A stretch of DNA of 64,000 nt from assembly GCA_029204225.1 (NCBI GenBank), contig MU831951.1:30985-94984 (forward strand). The letters are read 5' to 3'. The number at the start of each line of letters is the position of its first letter. Position 1 is the stretch's first letter. Positions 10,481 to 22,586 of this stretch are shown here, in pieces. Below the pieces are notes generated by a model. The model searched no databases. It was given only the letters and a program-made list of their open reading frames with translations, and had not been told where the DNA came from. Source of the DNA: Diphasiastrum complanatum. Its lineage: Eukaryota > Streptophyta > Lycopodiopsida > Lycopodiales > Lycopodiaceae. The position numbers were made by a program, and so were the translations under genes.

Positions 10481-10727
10481 AATATTGTACATTTTGTCAA
10501 TATTGTTTGTTGGTTACTTGAATGGCCAAAGTGCCACTTGTACATACACACCTAAAGTAGGTTACCACGAGTCAAGAGGAGTGGTTGTGTCTATTTGGTA
10601 GTGATTCCTACTTTGTAGGATCTAGACCGTGATTTATGATGAGATTTGTACCTACCATGCACCTACCAAGCATGACTCTTGGATCTAGGCTAGGGTTTTC
10701 ACATTAGGGCAAGAAAGTGGAGTCTAC
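10442..10727 (+). repeat. Truncated 3' LTR of the intact Copia
   Basis: It matches the first 286 bp of the 5' LTR with two substitutions by eye, then stops abruptly after GTGGAGTCTAC. The remaining 405 bp and the right target-site duplication are missing. The next base begins a different repeat, also seen at about 46418 and, inverted, near 61980. Confidence 0.9.
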
Positions 10728-11015
10728 GAGTTTAGGTGATAGGGAGTCTTCCTTGAGTCTTGAATGTAGTTAATGTTACATCTACAATGATGAATTATGA
10801 ATGTAGACAAAAGTATGTACTATGATCTATGGAGTCTGGACTGGACTCTGGAGTCTCAATCAGATCCACTGTCCACAATGTTGAATGCACTAATTGGCGA
10901 TTCGAATCAGTTTGAACTTTGAGCTTGAGGTTACTAAATGAATCAAACATGAATGATGAAACATTACTTGAATCATAAATGCTTAACAACCTGATTCTAG
11001 AATATAGATCCTAAA
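10728..11015 (+). repeat. Tail fragment of the 2-kb repeat
   Basis: The sequence matches 46418-46700 (same strand) and the region near 61700-61980 (opposite strand). It is only the end of that longer repeat, so the break at 10727 is not a natural terminus. No coding potential is seen. Confidence 0.75.
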
Positions 11016-11397
11016 ACTCATGCCTAGATAACCTAAAAGCAAAAAAGTTTGAAACTTATCCGATTCGACGAATTCGGTTTCCAAATGGGCAGTTCGAATT
11101 CGTTTGAGAATCGGGCTGATTCGAATCGGACATGAAACTATACTTGGAGCAAGTGATGGTTTGATTCAAGCGGATGAGCTAGTTCAGTTAGAAGATCTGT
11201 CAACCTTTGTACTTTTAGAGCATATGCCAATCTTGATGTAGGTCAACGTGGGCTCGAAAATCGGGAGGTGACTGAGTACTTGGTTCGTTGGAAAGGTAGT
11301 TCTAACAACAAGGACACTTGGGAAAAGGAGCAAGACCTTAGTCGAAGATTCCCATATTCCCTTCCTTAAAAGAAACGTCCTTTCAATGGGGAGGGAA
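11016..11397 (+). pseudogene. Gypsy chromovirus 3' end with chromodomain
   Basis: The frame carries the C-terminal chromodomain of a Ty3/Gypsy chromovirus integrase, with YLVRWKGSS followed by the WEKEQDL segment. In the family this domain reads histone marks and guides integration. Upstream pol is absent and there is a frameshift relative to the copy at 25767 (loss of a base near 11220). AATGGGGAGGGAA just before 11398 is the polypurine tract. Three copies of this fragment occur in the window (also 25684 and, inverted, 61316). Confidence 0.8.
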
Positions 11398-12025
11398 TGT
11401 TAGAGACCACCCAACCCCTTGGATCCCACACCTAACTCTCAGAACTGGATGTTGGACTGGGCCTATTGACTTGAGCATTGACTCGTAGGCTACATGCATG
11501 CCACTTGTCATAATCAGGGATATGTGCTGGGCATAAATACTCCTACCTTCAGGTTTACAAGGAGAGGAAATCTCTGTTACCCTTCGTTCTATCTACCTAG
11601 GTGTTGGTGGATGGTAGTGCACATGTGCATAGCCAGGATGGTCCTAGCTAGGGGCAAGAGAAAGCCAAAGGAGTTGACGGCTGTATGGGATGTCGTTAAA
11701 GCTCGATCTCACTTGATTGTCTAGTCATGAGGTCATGGCATGGAGGGTGGACCTAAATTGGATCCTACAGCAGGATGGATCGAGGGCGTTCAATTTCTTG
11801 TGTTGATCGACACCTACAGTTTCCGGTGATTGCAAAACATAACAGCTTGTGCCAGCTCGGACCATATAAAAGCTTGTACTGGGAAGAAAAGAACATCCCC
11901 ACTACTAAAACGTCAACCAAGTGCTAACACAACAATCAACTTATCATACAAGCACCTATATACTAGATAGCTATACGAAAACAGAACTCTACTTGTTAAG
12001 GTAATTGACCAAAATGTTTTTAACA
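11398..12025 (+). repeat. Chromovirus 3' LTR (628 bp)
   Basis: It begins TGTTAGAGACCACC after the polypurine tract and ends TTTTTAACA. A TATA box (CATATAAAA) is at about 11862. The copy at 26061-26566 lacks about 120 bp of the middle. The DNA after the LTR is the same in both copies and is the 3' flank of SmD2. Confidence 0.85.
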
Positions 12026-12348
12026 GTATCATGACGAGGGCAGAATGTGGCCAGAATCCAGTGACCTCTGACAACAATGACAACATATTTGAGGCTCTTT
12101 TTTTCTAGGGTTTTTACATACAATACAAAAGTCAAATAAAAATCTCAAATTCTCCATTGTAACCCAAAAAAAGACGAGGCTATGTAGATCCTAGCTGGAG
12201 CAGTATGACAACGATCTTACTTTGATTCCAAGTTTCCCAAATTTACCAGCAGCAAGGAGTGGGTTGTAAATTGATGTTTTACAGAAGGCTAAAATTAATT
12301 CTTACTTTCTGAGGCTCCATAGTTTTACACTTAATCTCGATGCTTGGA
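12026..12348 (-). other. 3' flank of the SmD2 fragment
   Basis: 323 bp between the LTR and the SmD2 stop codon, nearly the same as 26567-26889. It presumably includes the 3' UTR of the gene on the minus strand. No other feature is seen. Confidence 0.6.
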
Positions 12349-12706
12349 TCACTTAGGATTCCGAAGAACAATAATAACAGAGTCACCATGAAGAAACATT
12401 CTGTTGATAAATCTGGCTTTATTTACTAGTTTTGCCTTCTTCTTGCCTTTTCCTATTTTTGGTACCTGGCAACATCCGGATATGTTGCAATTAATTAATA
12501 ATTGGAAGTAATCATAAAATTCAACGGTCCTTAACAGCATTTAGTTGAATAGTACGTAACAAGCTGCACTTTAAATTGAAACTAATTTCATCGTTCTTTC
12601 TGGCGAAAACAACTACCAAAGCATATTTGCCTTGTTACAATAACTTCAACAAAGGAAGAGAGCATCAAACCTCAGTCCACATTTCCTTGACATTTTCTAG
12701 GACCAT
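12349..12706 (-). pseudogene. SmD2 fragment: last exon, intron and part of the exon before it
   Basis: The last exon (12465-12349) still encodes the SmD2 C-terminus with [12 protein letters not shown] (Sm2 motif), but carries several changes against the intact copy, for example T to I after VPK, D to A in NKDRF and R to H in FLRGD. The intron and its AG acceptor are kept. The preceding exon is present only for its last 12 codons (12706-12671) and stops at GGACCAT, where unrelated sequence begins. With the first 66 residues missing it cannot encode an Sm fold. Confidence 0.85.
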
Positions 12707-13059
12707 AGAATCAAGAAGACCAAGACTCATGCTTAGCATGATGAAGAATCCGACAATGGGACATTGGAAGCATAGATGCAGAGAATCAAAAAGTCACATG
12801 TACAAGGAGCATACAACCCAAAGTTAGTCATGGCCATTCGATCTTTGAAGGCCACACTAGTAAAATAAGGGAAGTATTTTCTTAAGCATATTGATTGTCC
12901 CTTGGGACCAAAAGAATGCTTTAAGTCTAGATCTAGAGATTTTCTAAAGATAAATGAAATAGAGTGGTCAATATCAAGTTGTATCAAGAATGATTTAGAT
13001 TAGAATGCACATCAAGTTTTTTTTAATCGTGCATGTCATGTGTTGTTGATTTAAGCTTC
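12707..13059 (+). repeat. Gypsy internal sequence of unclear coding content
   Basis: It is repeated in inverted orientation at about 48070-48440, in front of the same integrase fragment. Short ORFs occur on both strands, but none has a recognisable motif. It probably belongs to the same Gypsy element as the next feature. Confidence 0.5.
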
Positions 13060-13725
13060 TAGTAGCTTTGTATACTTTATGCAAAGTAAAACTATTGCAA
13101 TATGTTGAATTACAATATGACATATATGAGAAAGAACGTTTAGCAGTTATCCATGCCCTTAAATTATCGAAACACTACCTCTTAGGACATGATTTCTTGG
13201 TTAAAACGGATCATCAAAGCCTCAGATGCATTGTCTAGAATACCCAGAGTCAACCATATATTTATAGCTTATCATGAAGACTTTACTCCTATCAAAGAGA
13301 TGTGTGATCCCGATTTTAAACATATCCATGAGATGCTAAAAAAAGATCAGGGCCATAAAGACTATATCATAAAACATGGGTATTTATTCAAAGAGGATAA
13401 ATTATGTATACCCATGGCCTTCCGAACCAAAATCCTACAAGAAAGCCACAACCCACCATATGCTGGACATAGAGGAATACCTTCTACTCTTGAGGCTTTA
13501 AAAAGATTCTTTTATTGGCCTACCATGCATCAAGACACAAGACACTATGTAAATGCATGTTTAGTATGTCAACATAACAAGGACGAAAGATGCTTAAAAA
13601 TCCTAGGACTTCTTCATCCCTTGCCTATCTGGAATCTCCATGGGAATATATTGTTGAAAATTAAGCCCGTAGTTGCCTCATCTGATACCTGCAGGAATCA
13701 TAACTTAGACAACCAAACTATTTGA
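13060..13725 (+). pseudogene. Gypsy RNase H / integrase zinc-domain fragment
   Basis: The start matches the end of a Gypsy RNase H (YEKERLAVIHAL, HYLLGHDFLVKTDHQSL). After a frameshift near 13200 it continues with ASDALSRI and the integrase H2C2 zinc-binding domain (HNPPYAGHRG ... FYWPTMHQD ... CLVCQHNKD). The catalytic integrase core is absent. An inverted copy lies at 47443-48100. The LTR and primer site preserved there (48802) show its orientation. Confidence 0.85.
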
Positions 13726-14085
13726 AGAATGTCTACAGTGGACTTCTGGCTGATCTCCAGCAAAGGGTAACTAATCACATCATAATTTCAAGTTCAGATG
13801 TTAAGTTCAATAACTTGAAGTCATTGAAGAGTTGGCCATCTTCAACAACTTCCAAAAACTAGCATTTAGAACAAGTCTGCTGAAACACTTTACTTTTTTA
13901 AGGGCCTTGGCATTTTGCGAGTTTTGCGAGTTTCTTTCCTGCCATCATTCAGCAAAAAGATAGCACATGGTGTGCCACCCTTTTTATGCTACTACCTCAA
14001 TGTTTATTATTAAGAATGTGGTTTGGTACATAATCAAAGATCCCACTAAGTAAAAAAAATTCAAATTAATTTTTTTTTTGCAGCC
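13726..14085 (+). other. Degenerate repeat DNA after the Gypsy fragment
   Basis: AT-rich sequence, also present inverted at about 47111-47442 and partly similar to 25540-25640 (shared GTTTTGCGAGTTTCTT). No reading frame or terminal signature is seen. Confidence 0.5.
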
Positions 14086-14290
14086 AACCCAGATAGCATG
14101 CCGAAAATAGAAAAAGTCTTTTTTTGTTTTGTGTGCAACCAACCCAAATAGCACGTCGGCGTGCTATCTAGGTTGGCTGCAAAAAAAAATTCTCATTTCA
14201 TATAGCACGCTAGCGTGCTATCTTGTTTGGTTGCAAAAAAAAATTCTCATTTCATGTAGCACACCGGCGTGCTATCTTTAAAGGTTATAA
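14086..14290. repeat. Array of 18-bp palindromes at about 54-bp spacing
   Basis: Palindromes of the type TAGCACG(C/T)CGGCGTGCTA occur at 14149-14166, 14203-14220 and 14257-14274, with a half copy near 14095. Each sits in a repeated frame GGTTGCAAAAAAAAATTCTCATTTCAT. The same array occurs at 36908-37010 and, inverted, at 46877-47030. Just after the array come TCGGAATCCGAC motifs, as in the subterminal repeats of CACTA elements. Confidence 0.75.
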
Positions 14291-15650
<1,360 letters not shown>

Positions 15651-15654
15651 ATTG

Positions 15655-15740
15655 TAATAACCCAAGGGGGTTGGTTGAGTTGGTTAGCTTGGCATCCAAA
15701 GTTTCATTGGTCCCAAGTTCAAGCATCTAACATCATTATT
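15655..15740 (+). mobile_element. tRNA-derived SINE head (candidate)
   Basis: The stretch has an RNA polymerase III A-box-like GGTTGAGTTGGTTAGC followed about 30 bp later by a B-box-like GGTCCCAAGTTCAAGC, the arrangement of plant tRNA-derived SINEs. There is no acceptor-stem pairing or full cloverleaf, so it is not a tRNA gene. The 3' end of the element was not identified. Confidence 0.4.
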
Positions 15741-15926
15741 GAGTGAAAAAATCAACCAACTTTCATGTACATTCAAAAGAAAATGATTCAACACTTTACA
15801 CACTCCAAAATACTTTTCGGTTTTCATTGATAAAATGCTTTGAACTAATTAAGAACATACTCATTAGAGAAACTTAGAGCCTGACGAGGGCTTTTGAAAA
15901 AGATGTCTTTTTATTTTTTTTGGTCG

Positions 15927-16692
15927 CGAAACAGGTTTTTCGTTTTCGTTGTCGCAAACGATTTTGTCTCTTTGAACTTTTCTTTTGCGCGGAAGCTTCA
16001 CATGAACCTAGACACGCGACTACACAGCACAGAACAGATTCCATTCTAGTAATCAAGATAGCGTAAGACAAGGAGATGCACGAAAATAGAGCAATCAATT
16101 ATCAGTTTGATTTTTAGAGCGAGATCATCAGTGTCCCGCTCGTTGGCGGCCTGACGCTCTGCTCTTTCGCTGTGTTATGCTCGTTGGCATACTTTCATGC
16201 ACAACTCTTTTGTTTTTAGTATTTTCGTTTTATGCTCTACTCGTTATGTCTCTCTTTGTATTACAGAATTATAAAATCCTATTTTATGATCCAGAAAGGA
16301 TAGTTTATATCTCCACTACGTGGAGTTTACAAGACAGCTAAACAGAGAATCACAAGACTAGTTAATGCTAATCAACTAATTAGTTACTCTTCGTCGTTGT
16401 TACTCGTTTTAGCTAGGCGTGAAGTTTGAGACTCCAAGCCCGTTGAGCTGCCAGCTAGCACCACGAAAGATTCCCTTTCGTTTCTTTCAATTCCTTTCGT
16501 TTCTTTCGTGTCTTCTCATTTTGCGTCCCTTTGCGGTTTTTGCGGTCCTGGAGGTATGTTTACGATTCGCAAATGATTTGTGAATCGTTCGTCTTTTGAA
16601 TCAAGGGATGTTGACTTTCGTGAATTGTTCCGTTTGATCTTCGCTTCATATTCGTGTTGCGACAAAGTTGCAGGAGTTCACCATTTCTGACA
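15927..16692 (-). repeat. 3' LTR of the integrase-less Copia (766 bp)
   Basis: Pairs with 19613-20380. On the minus strand it begins TGTCAGAAATGG and should end CCTGTTTCA. The terminal TG on the plus strand has mutated to CG (15927-15928). AAGAGGGAG on the minus strand at the inner edge (16693 onward) is the polypurine tract. The two LTRs differ at many positions, so this insertion is older than the one at 5137. Confidence 0.9.
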
Positions 16693-19543
16693 CTCCCTCT
16701 TGAACCTTGCAGCTTTGCACGTTTAATCCAATTGCCCTTTCTTGCTTGTCAAAGAGTGGCTTGTCGAGCGGCTTCGTGAGCATATCTGCAATCATGTCTT
16801 CTGATTTTATTTACCAAACTTGGAGCTCTCCTTTCGAGATTAAATCTCGAATGTGATGGTACTTCAGAGGTATGTGTTTTGTCTTTGAATGGAAGACATG
16901 ATCTTGGGACAGATAAATGGCACTCTGAGAGTCCACCATCATCGTGCATGGCCCTTCTTGTGGTATCCCGATTGCTTCCAGCATTATCTGCAGCCACACT
17001 ACCTCGTTCGCCACCTTTGAAGCTGCGACATATTCAGCTTCGTAAGAGGATTGAGCCACCAAAGTTTGTTTTTTTGCATATCCAGCTAATTGCAACTCCA
17101 CATGCTATTGTACATCCTCCAGTTATAGACTTGCTGTCATCTTTGCAGCTCGCCCAGCTTGCATCACTATAGTGGTGCAGCTCGAATCCTTTTCTTTTGT
17201 TTTCTTTTTTGTAGGTTAATCCCATATTCTGGGTACCCTGCAGATACTGTAGGATTCGTTTTGCCATTTGCCAATGTGCCATGCCAGGATTGGAAGAGAA
17301 TTGGCTGAAGGCGTAAATAGAGAAAGCTAGATTGGGTCTGGTACAAATTGTAAGGTACATCAGACTACCGATTAAGTTTTGGTAGGGTATACCTGCCATA
17401 TTCTGCTCTTTCTCTTCCATTTTTGGGCAATCCTGCTTCGTTAGCTTGGCTCCAACTATCATTGGTGTGGCCTTTTCTTTGCAGTCCATCATGTGGTACT
17501 GCTTTAGCACCTTCCTGGCATATTTTGACTGACTCAGGTGTATTTCGCCCTTTGTTCGATCTCTTCTGATCTCCAACCCAAGGCATTTCGTTGCTTCTCC
17601 AAGATCTCATAACTTTCAGAAATCTGACTCTTTGTGTCTTTGATCAGCATTAAGAAATTTTCTATCATCAGGGAATCATCCACGAATATGGTCAGTATCA
17701 CAAAATCCTTTCCTACTCTTTTTATGTAGACATTATAGTCCGGTTGTGTAGGATTGAAGTCTAGAGACTTAAGAAGACCATTGAGCTTCTTATACCAAGC
17801 TCATGATGTCTGTTTTAGACCATAGATGCATCTTTGCAACCGACAGACATATTCTCGATTGTCGGGGTCTTCAAATTTTTCAGGCTGCTTCATGAAGATT
17901 TTCTCCTCTAGATCTCCATGGAGAAAGGCTGTTTTCACATCAACCTAGTGAATTTGCAGATTGTCTTGTGTGGCATATGCAAGGAGTAGTCGTATGCTTG
18001 TCATTTTGACCATCGTTGAATATGTGTCGAAATAATCAACACCATATCTCTATGTGTAGCCCTTTGCGACAAGCCTTGCCTTGTAGCGGCCAATGGTGCC
18101 ATCTGATTTTATTTTTTTCTTGTATACCCACTTGCAGTCGACTATTTTGATATCTTGAGGCCTGTGACTATGTCTTTCTTGCACATGCCATGCAAACTCC
18201 ACATGTTCAGATGATACATTCTCCTATGCCAATGTTGATCTTCATTTTCTGATGCATTTAATATGCTATCAGAGTTGCTTACTATCTTGAGTTGGTAGAG
18301 ATTTCCTTCTCTGCATCCAACCGTCAGCAACTTGTTTGTCGCTTTCTCGATCATGCGACATGTGTTGTCGTCGAACAAAACTCGAATACCAAGATCTGCC
18401 ATCTTGGAGACTTATAGTAGATCTTTTTTGAGTGAAGACATGTAAAGTGCTCCTGGCAGATCTGCTTGCCCTGACAATATTCGCAGTTGTAGAGTGCCGA
18501 TGCCTTTGACATCGTGTCTACTCCCATCACCTAGAATCACTACTCTATTGTTTTTGAGTTCTCTGAAGTCGATCAAGATCGTCTTGTTACAGGTGATGTG
18601 TGACGTTGCTCCTGAATCAATGACTGCATCATAGTTGTGTTCAGTGTAGCTCGTTGAAGCTTCATCGAGTATCGTGAAGGCTTCGTCACCTCTATCTGCA
18701 TCCTTGAATGACTCTGCAACATTAGCATTTTCAGCTTTGTTTTTCTTTTTGGGTTGAACTTACAATCGTATGCAGAGTGCCCTTTCTTCTTGCAGTGCAT
18801 GCAAGGTATTGCTGGATTGAACCAGCATTTGTTGGCTCTATGGCCTGGCTTGTGACAGTGATCACAAGAAGAAGATTGTTGATTCAAGGACTTCGTCTTC
18901 CGAATTTGGGTTTGTTCTTGTTTTTTTCTTTCCTTTTGTGAAGAGAGCCTTCTCTTGATCATTGCTTCTCTCTCCTTCGTCCCTCATCAGTCTCTCATCA
19001 GTGACAAGACTGACTGCTTTGTCAAACGTCATATCTGGTAGACTCAGTATGAGCATTCTCAAAGGTTGATAGGACGTCGGTAGAGACTTCATGAAGTAGC
19101 TACTGTGGTGCTGGGACCTGGTGCTCCTGTCTTGATGCAACGAGTTGAGCGAAGATCGTTCTGATCTTCTCAACGTGTTGATCTAATTGGTTGCCATCCC
19201 ATCATATGGACTGCAGTTGATTGTGAAGGTGCATGACTGAAGCTGCAATCCTCACTTCATACTTCTGTTTTAATCTTTTCCACGCTGCATGGCTGCTTTC
19301 ACAGTCTTCAATCTACATGAGTAGATATTCGTTTATGGATGAAACGATGATCACCATTGCGCGCTCATCTTTTCTGATCCATTCAGCTCTCCTCGGGTTT
19401 CCCTCTGGAGGCTGCACCTCTGAGAGTTCGGTCACCGACCAGATGCCTTGGCCTTTCAGAAGTATTTTGATTTTGAATTTCCGGATTCTGTAATTTGTGC
19501 CATTAAGACTGATTGCTACTCTTGTCTAGATTGTTGTAGCCAT
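16693..19543 (-). pseudogene. Copia gag-pol with the integrase core deleted
   Basis: Reading down the minus strand from the ATG at 19543: gag with a stop at codon 6, then two zinc knuckles in tandem, CDHCHKPGHRANKC (18866-18825) and CMHCKKKGHSAYDC (about 18803-18762). Next come the protease motif VIDSGATSHIT (about 18600-18627) and the GAG-pre-integrase domain (18402-18142). The sequence then passes straight into RT (CKWVYKKK, then FVDDS near 17680) and RNase H. The integrase catalytic domain and the RT N-terminus are missing, which explains the 2.9 kb internal length. A frameshift near 17070 and a stop at 16811 disrupt RNase H. The element is not autonomous. Confidence 0.9.
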
Positions 19544-19594
19544 ATTGTGTTGTCTAGAAGATCACTGCATATATTTCAATAGTGATAACTTGTT

Positions 19595-19607
19595 GGCTCT
19601 GATACCA
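19595..19607 (-). other. Primer-binding site (initiator tRNA-Met)
   Basis: TGGTATCAGAGCC on the minus strand, separated from the LTR end by five bases (19608-19612). Confidence 0.88.
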
Positions 19608-19612
19608 AGTCG

Positions 19613-20380
19613 TGAAACAGGTTTTTCGTTTTCGTTGTTGCGAACGATTTTGTGTCTTTGAATTTTTCTTTTGCGTGGAAGCTTCACAGGAACCTAGACA
19701 CACGATTACACATCACAGAACAGATTCCATTCTAGCAATCAAGATAGCGTAAGACAAGGAGATGCACGAAAATAGAGCAATCAATTATCAGTTTGATTTT
19801 TAGAGTGAGATCGTCAGTGTCTCGCTCGTTGGTGGCTTGACGCTCTGCTCTTTTGTTGTGTTCTGTTCGTTGGCAAACTTTCATGCACAGCTCTTTCGTT
19901 TCTAGTATTTTTCGTTTTCTGCTCTACTCGCTATGTCTCTCTCTGTATTACAGAATTACAGAATCCTATTTTATGATCCAAAAAGGATATTTTATATCTC
20001 CATTACGTGGAGTTTACAAGACAGCTAAACAAAGAATCACAAGACTAGTTAATGCTAATCAACTAATCAAATACTCTCCATCGTTGCTACTCATTTCAGC
20101 TGGGCGTGAAATTTGAGACTCCAAGCCCGTTGAGCTGCCAGCTGGCAGCGCAAAAGATTCCCTTTCGTTTCTTTCGTTTCCTTTCGTTTCTTTCGTGTCT
20201 TCTCGTTTTGGTCCCTTTGCGATTTTTGTGGTCCTTGAGGTATGTTTACGATTCGCAAATGATTCGTGAATCGTTTATCTTTCGAGTCAAGGGACGTTGA
20301 CTTACGCAAATTGTTCTCTGTTCGACCTTCGTTTCATATTTGTGTTGTAGCAAAGTTGCAGGGGTTCACCATTTCTGACA
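19613..20380 (-). repeat. 5' LTR of the integrase-less Copia (768 bp)
   Basis: On the plus strand it runs from TGAAACAGG to TTTCTGACA, with TG...CA ends. It contains repeated CTTTCGTTTC blocks near 20160-20200. It matches 15927-16692 along its full length. Confidence 0.92.
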
Positions 20381-22586
20381 TTTTTATTATTTTCACAACC
20401 ATGTGGACCAATAGAAACATTGATATCAGGCTTTGAACATTCATTTTTCGATGTGATATCTAAATGTCATTGATGACTTACATACTCTGCACTCAACTTG
20501 CTCATTTTGTTTCGTATCCCAACGATCATCCAACAACTCGACGAGCATTTCATCACTCAAGTCCTTATAAATAAACATTGTTTTCGTTCGCCAAACATTG
20601 CATTTTGAAAAAAAATCAACAAAAATAGAAAAAAGGTAGATACCAACTTAATCTATTATTCTTTGAACCAGTGCTACATTTTAATATATTATGAATATCC
20701 ATAAAAAGTCTAGATCGAAAACTTTTTGAAATTGCTGAATCTGGTGGAGGATATGGCTCTAATCTACCCACTAAACCATTTTTATCAGGAATGTAGGTGT
20801 AATCATAGAAAAAAAAAACTCTTGACTCTAAAATGGTTGTGGAGAACGACCTTTATATTGTAAAATACCGATATCAGAATGTATGACATCAATTATTCCT
20901 ACAATAGATTGAACTGATTGCCATTCAACGAAATTTGATGGATACAAATATGCAAAACCAACAAAAATATCGTGAGAAAAATTGAATATAAAAAAATACT
21001 AATACTAAACAAATTTATTTTGAATATGTACATATTAATTGTATACTTGCAATTGCATTTTTTTTCTATCATTTGGAGTCAAATCCTGAATGTTGAGCTC
21101 TTTGTGAAGATAAGCATGTTGAACTAAAACTTCCATGATAGATTGACCGGCGGCTGATATTTTAAAATCCATTATCCTGCCTTTTCAAGAGCTTCTATAT
21201 ATGTTATTTGATCTGTTTCTTTTCCAGAAAGAGCCTTTTGAAGAAGGATGCATAAAAATCCATTGATATTTACGATATATTCTTGGTATCCATTGATCTT
21301 TTGCATTTTTTTCGTTGCAAATATTGATAGCATCAATGGTTTCTCTTGGTCTCCAATTATGTGTATGGAAGCTGAGACCAGAGAGAATGAAGAGAAGGAG
21401 AGGTATACCTAAGAATGGCAATCCAAAATTTGTCTATGGACGCTGAGAACGGAGAGAATGAAGAGAATGAGAGGTATACCTAAGAATGACAAGAAATTCC
21501 TAAACTACATGGATTAGTTAACTACGGTTTACGACTATTGACGTCAAATCAACCTTGAGTGTACATTATGGGCAACAAAAGAGTATTCGGCCAGTAACTG
21601 TGGTCCAATTACAATCATTTGTTTTGCCCGACGGGATTTTTGAAAATCAACAAAATTTGGTCGGGAAAGGCAAAAGCAATTTCCGTCTGTCAGTCACTCT
21701 TAAAGTTCGTCACAAATGGACACCATTGATTGGGCCACTTAAGCGTTGCAAGCGTGCGAAATAAAAAAAAAAAAGCATCTTGACAAAGGGTCCATTTTGA
21801 GTTCTAATATTCCCTAATGGATACGACGTGCATTCAAAGTTACCTTTTAAAGTGTTGATAAAAATCACCAGAAAATATCATATATGAGTGTATAATACCA
21901 TGATTTTAACAATATTTTTCTGATTTTTCTATTTCAAAAAGTATCAAATAACCATAGAAACATGTCTCTCAATTTTTTTTCAATTTGGAGTTATGCAGAG
22001 ATAGATATGTGCACCTAAAGTTACCCATGTCAAGTGCTGAAAAGTATTGAAAATTATTGAAAGGTGCTAGAAAGTTTCGGCTCATCTTTTGAAGGTGCTT
22101 TTTATAACCCTTTCTTTGGCGGTCTACTTTCAAAAATCCTTTACGACCATAGAAATTCATTAATTTAACCGTTGAAAGCAAGTTACATAAGATGTTTCAT
22201 TTTTTATGTTGAGTCTCTTCTCCACCTTCCATAGAATTTCCAAGAAGAATAGAGTAATTGGCTAATAGAGAATATGAAATTTGCTATTTTGAACCCAACG
22301 ACGGGCATGCTCATCATTGTGTGCACTTGTTCTTAGCCACATGAATCACAACAAGGAATAGGCAAAGATAGCTTTGATACATATGGGTTCACAGCCCAGG
22401 CAAATTGGTGAAGTCTTACCATGCAGCTCCTTAGCTTTATCACGTTTGTTTGGGGCCAACAAAGTCGAGTACTGTACTTCTATCTTGAACATGAATAAAG
22501 AAAGTGATGCTTAATATAAGTTAAGCTGATTCTATCTTAAAGCTACATCCTTGCTAATTAGTCAACTCATGATACTAAGAGCATTT
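20381..22586. other. Unassigned AT-rich DNA with a short tandem duplication
   Basis: On the minus strand between about 21420 and 20400 there are protein-like stretches broken by stops (for example a 78-codon frame at 21421-21185). I do not recognise a family. A segment of about 58 bp (GAGAGAATGAAGAGAA...GGTATACCTAAGAATG) is duplicated at 21364-21420 and 21434-21492. Nothing else can be supported. Confidence 0.4.

Noticed and set aside
14086-14290. Regularly spaced palindromic repeats resembling a CRISPR array
   Set aside because: There are only three units per locus, the spacers are nearly identical to each other, there are no cas genes, and the DNA is eukaryotic.
15655-15740. tRNA gene
   Set aside because: A and B box-like sequences are present, but there is no acceptor stem or complete cloverleaf; a SINE is more likely.
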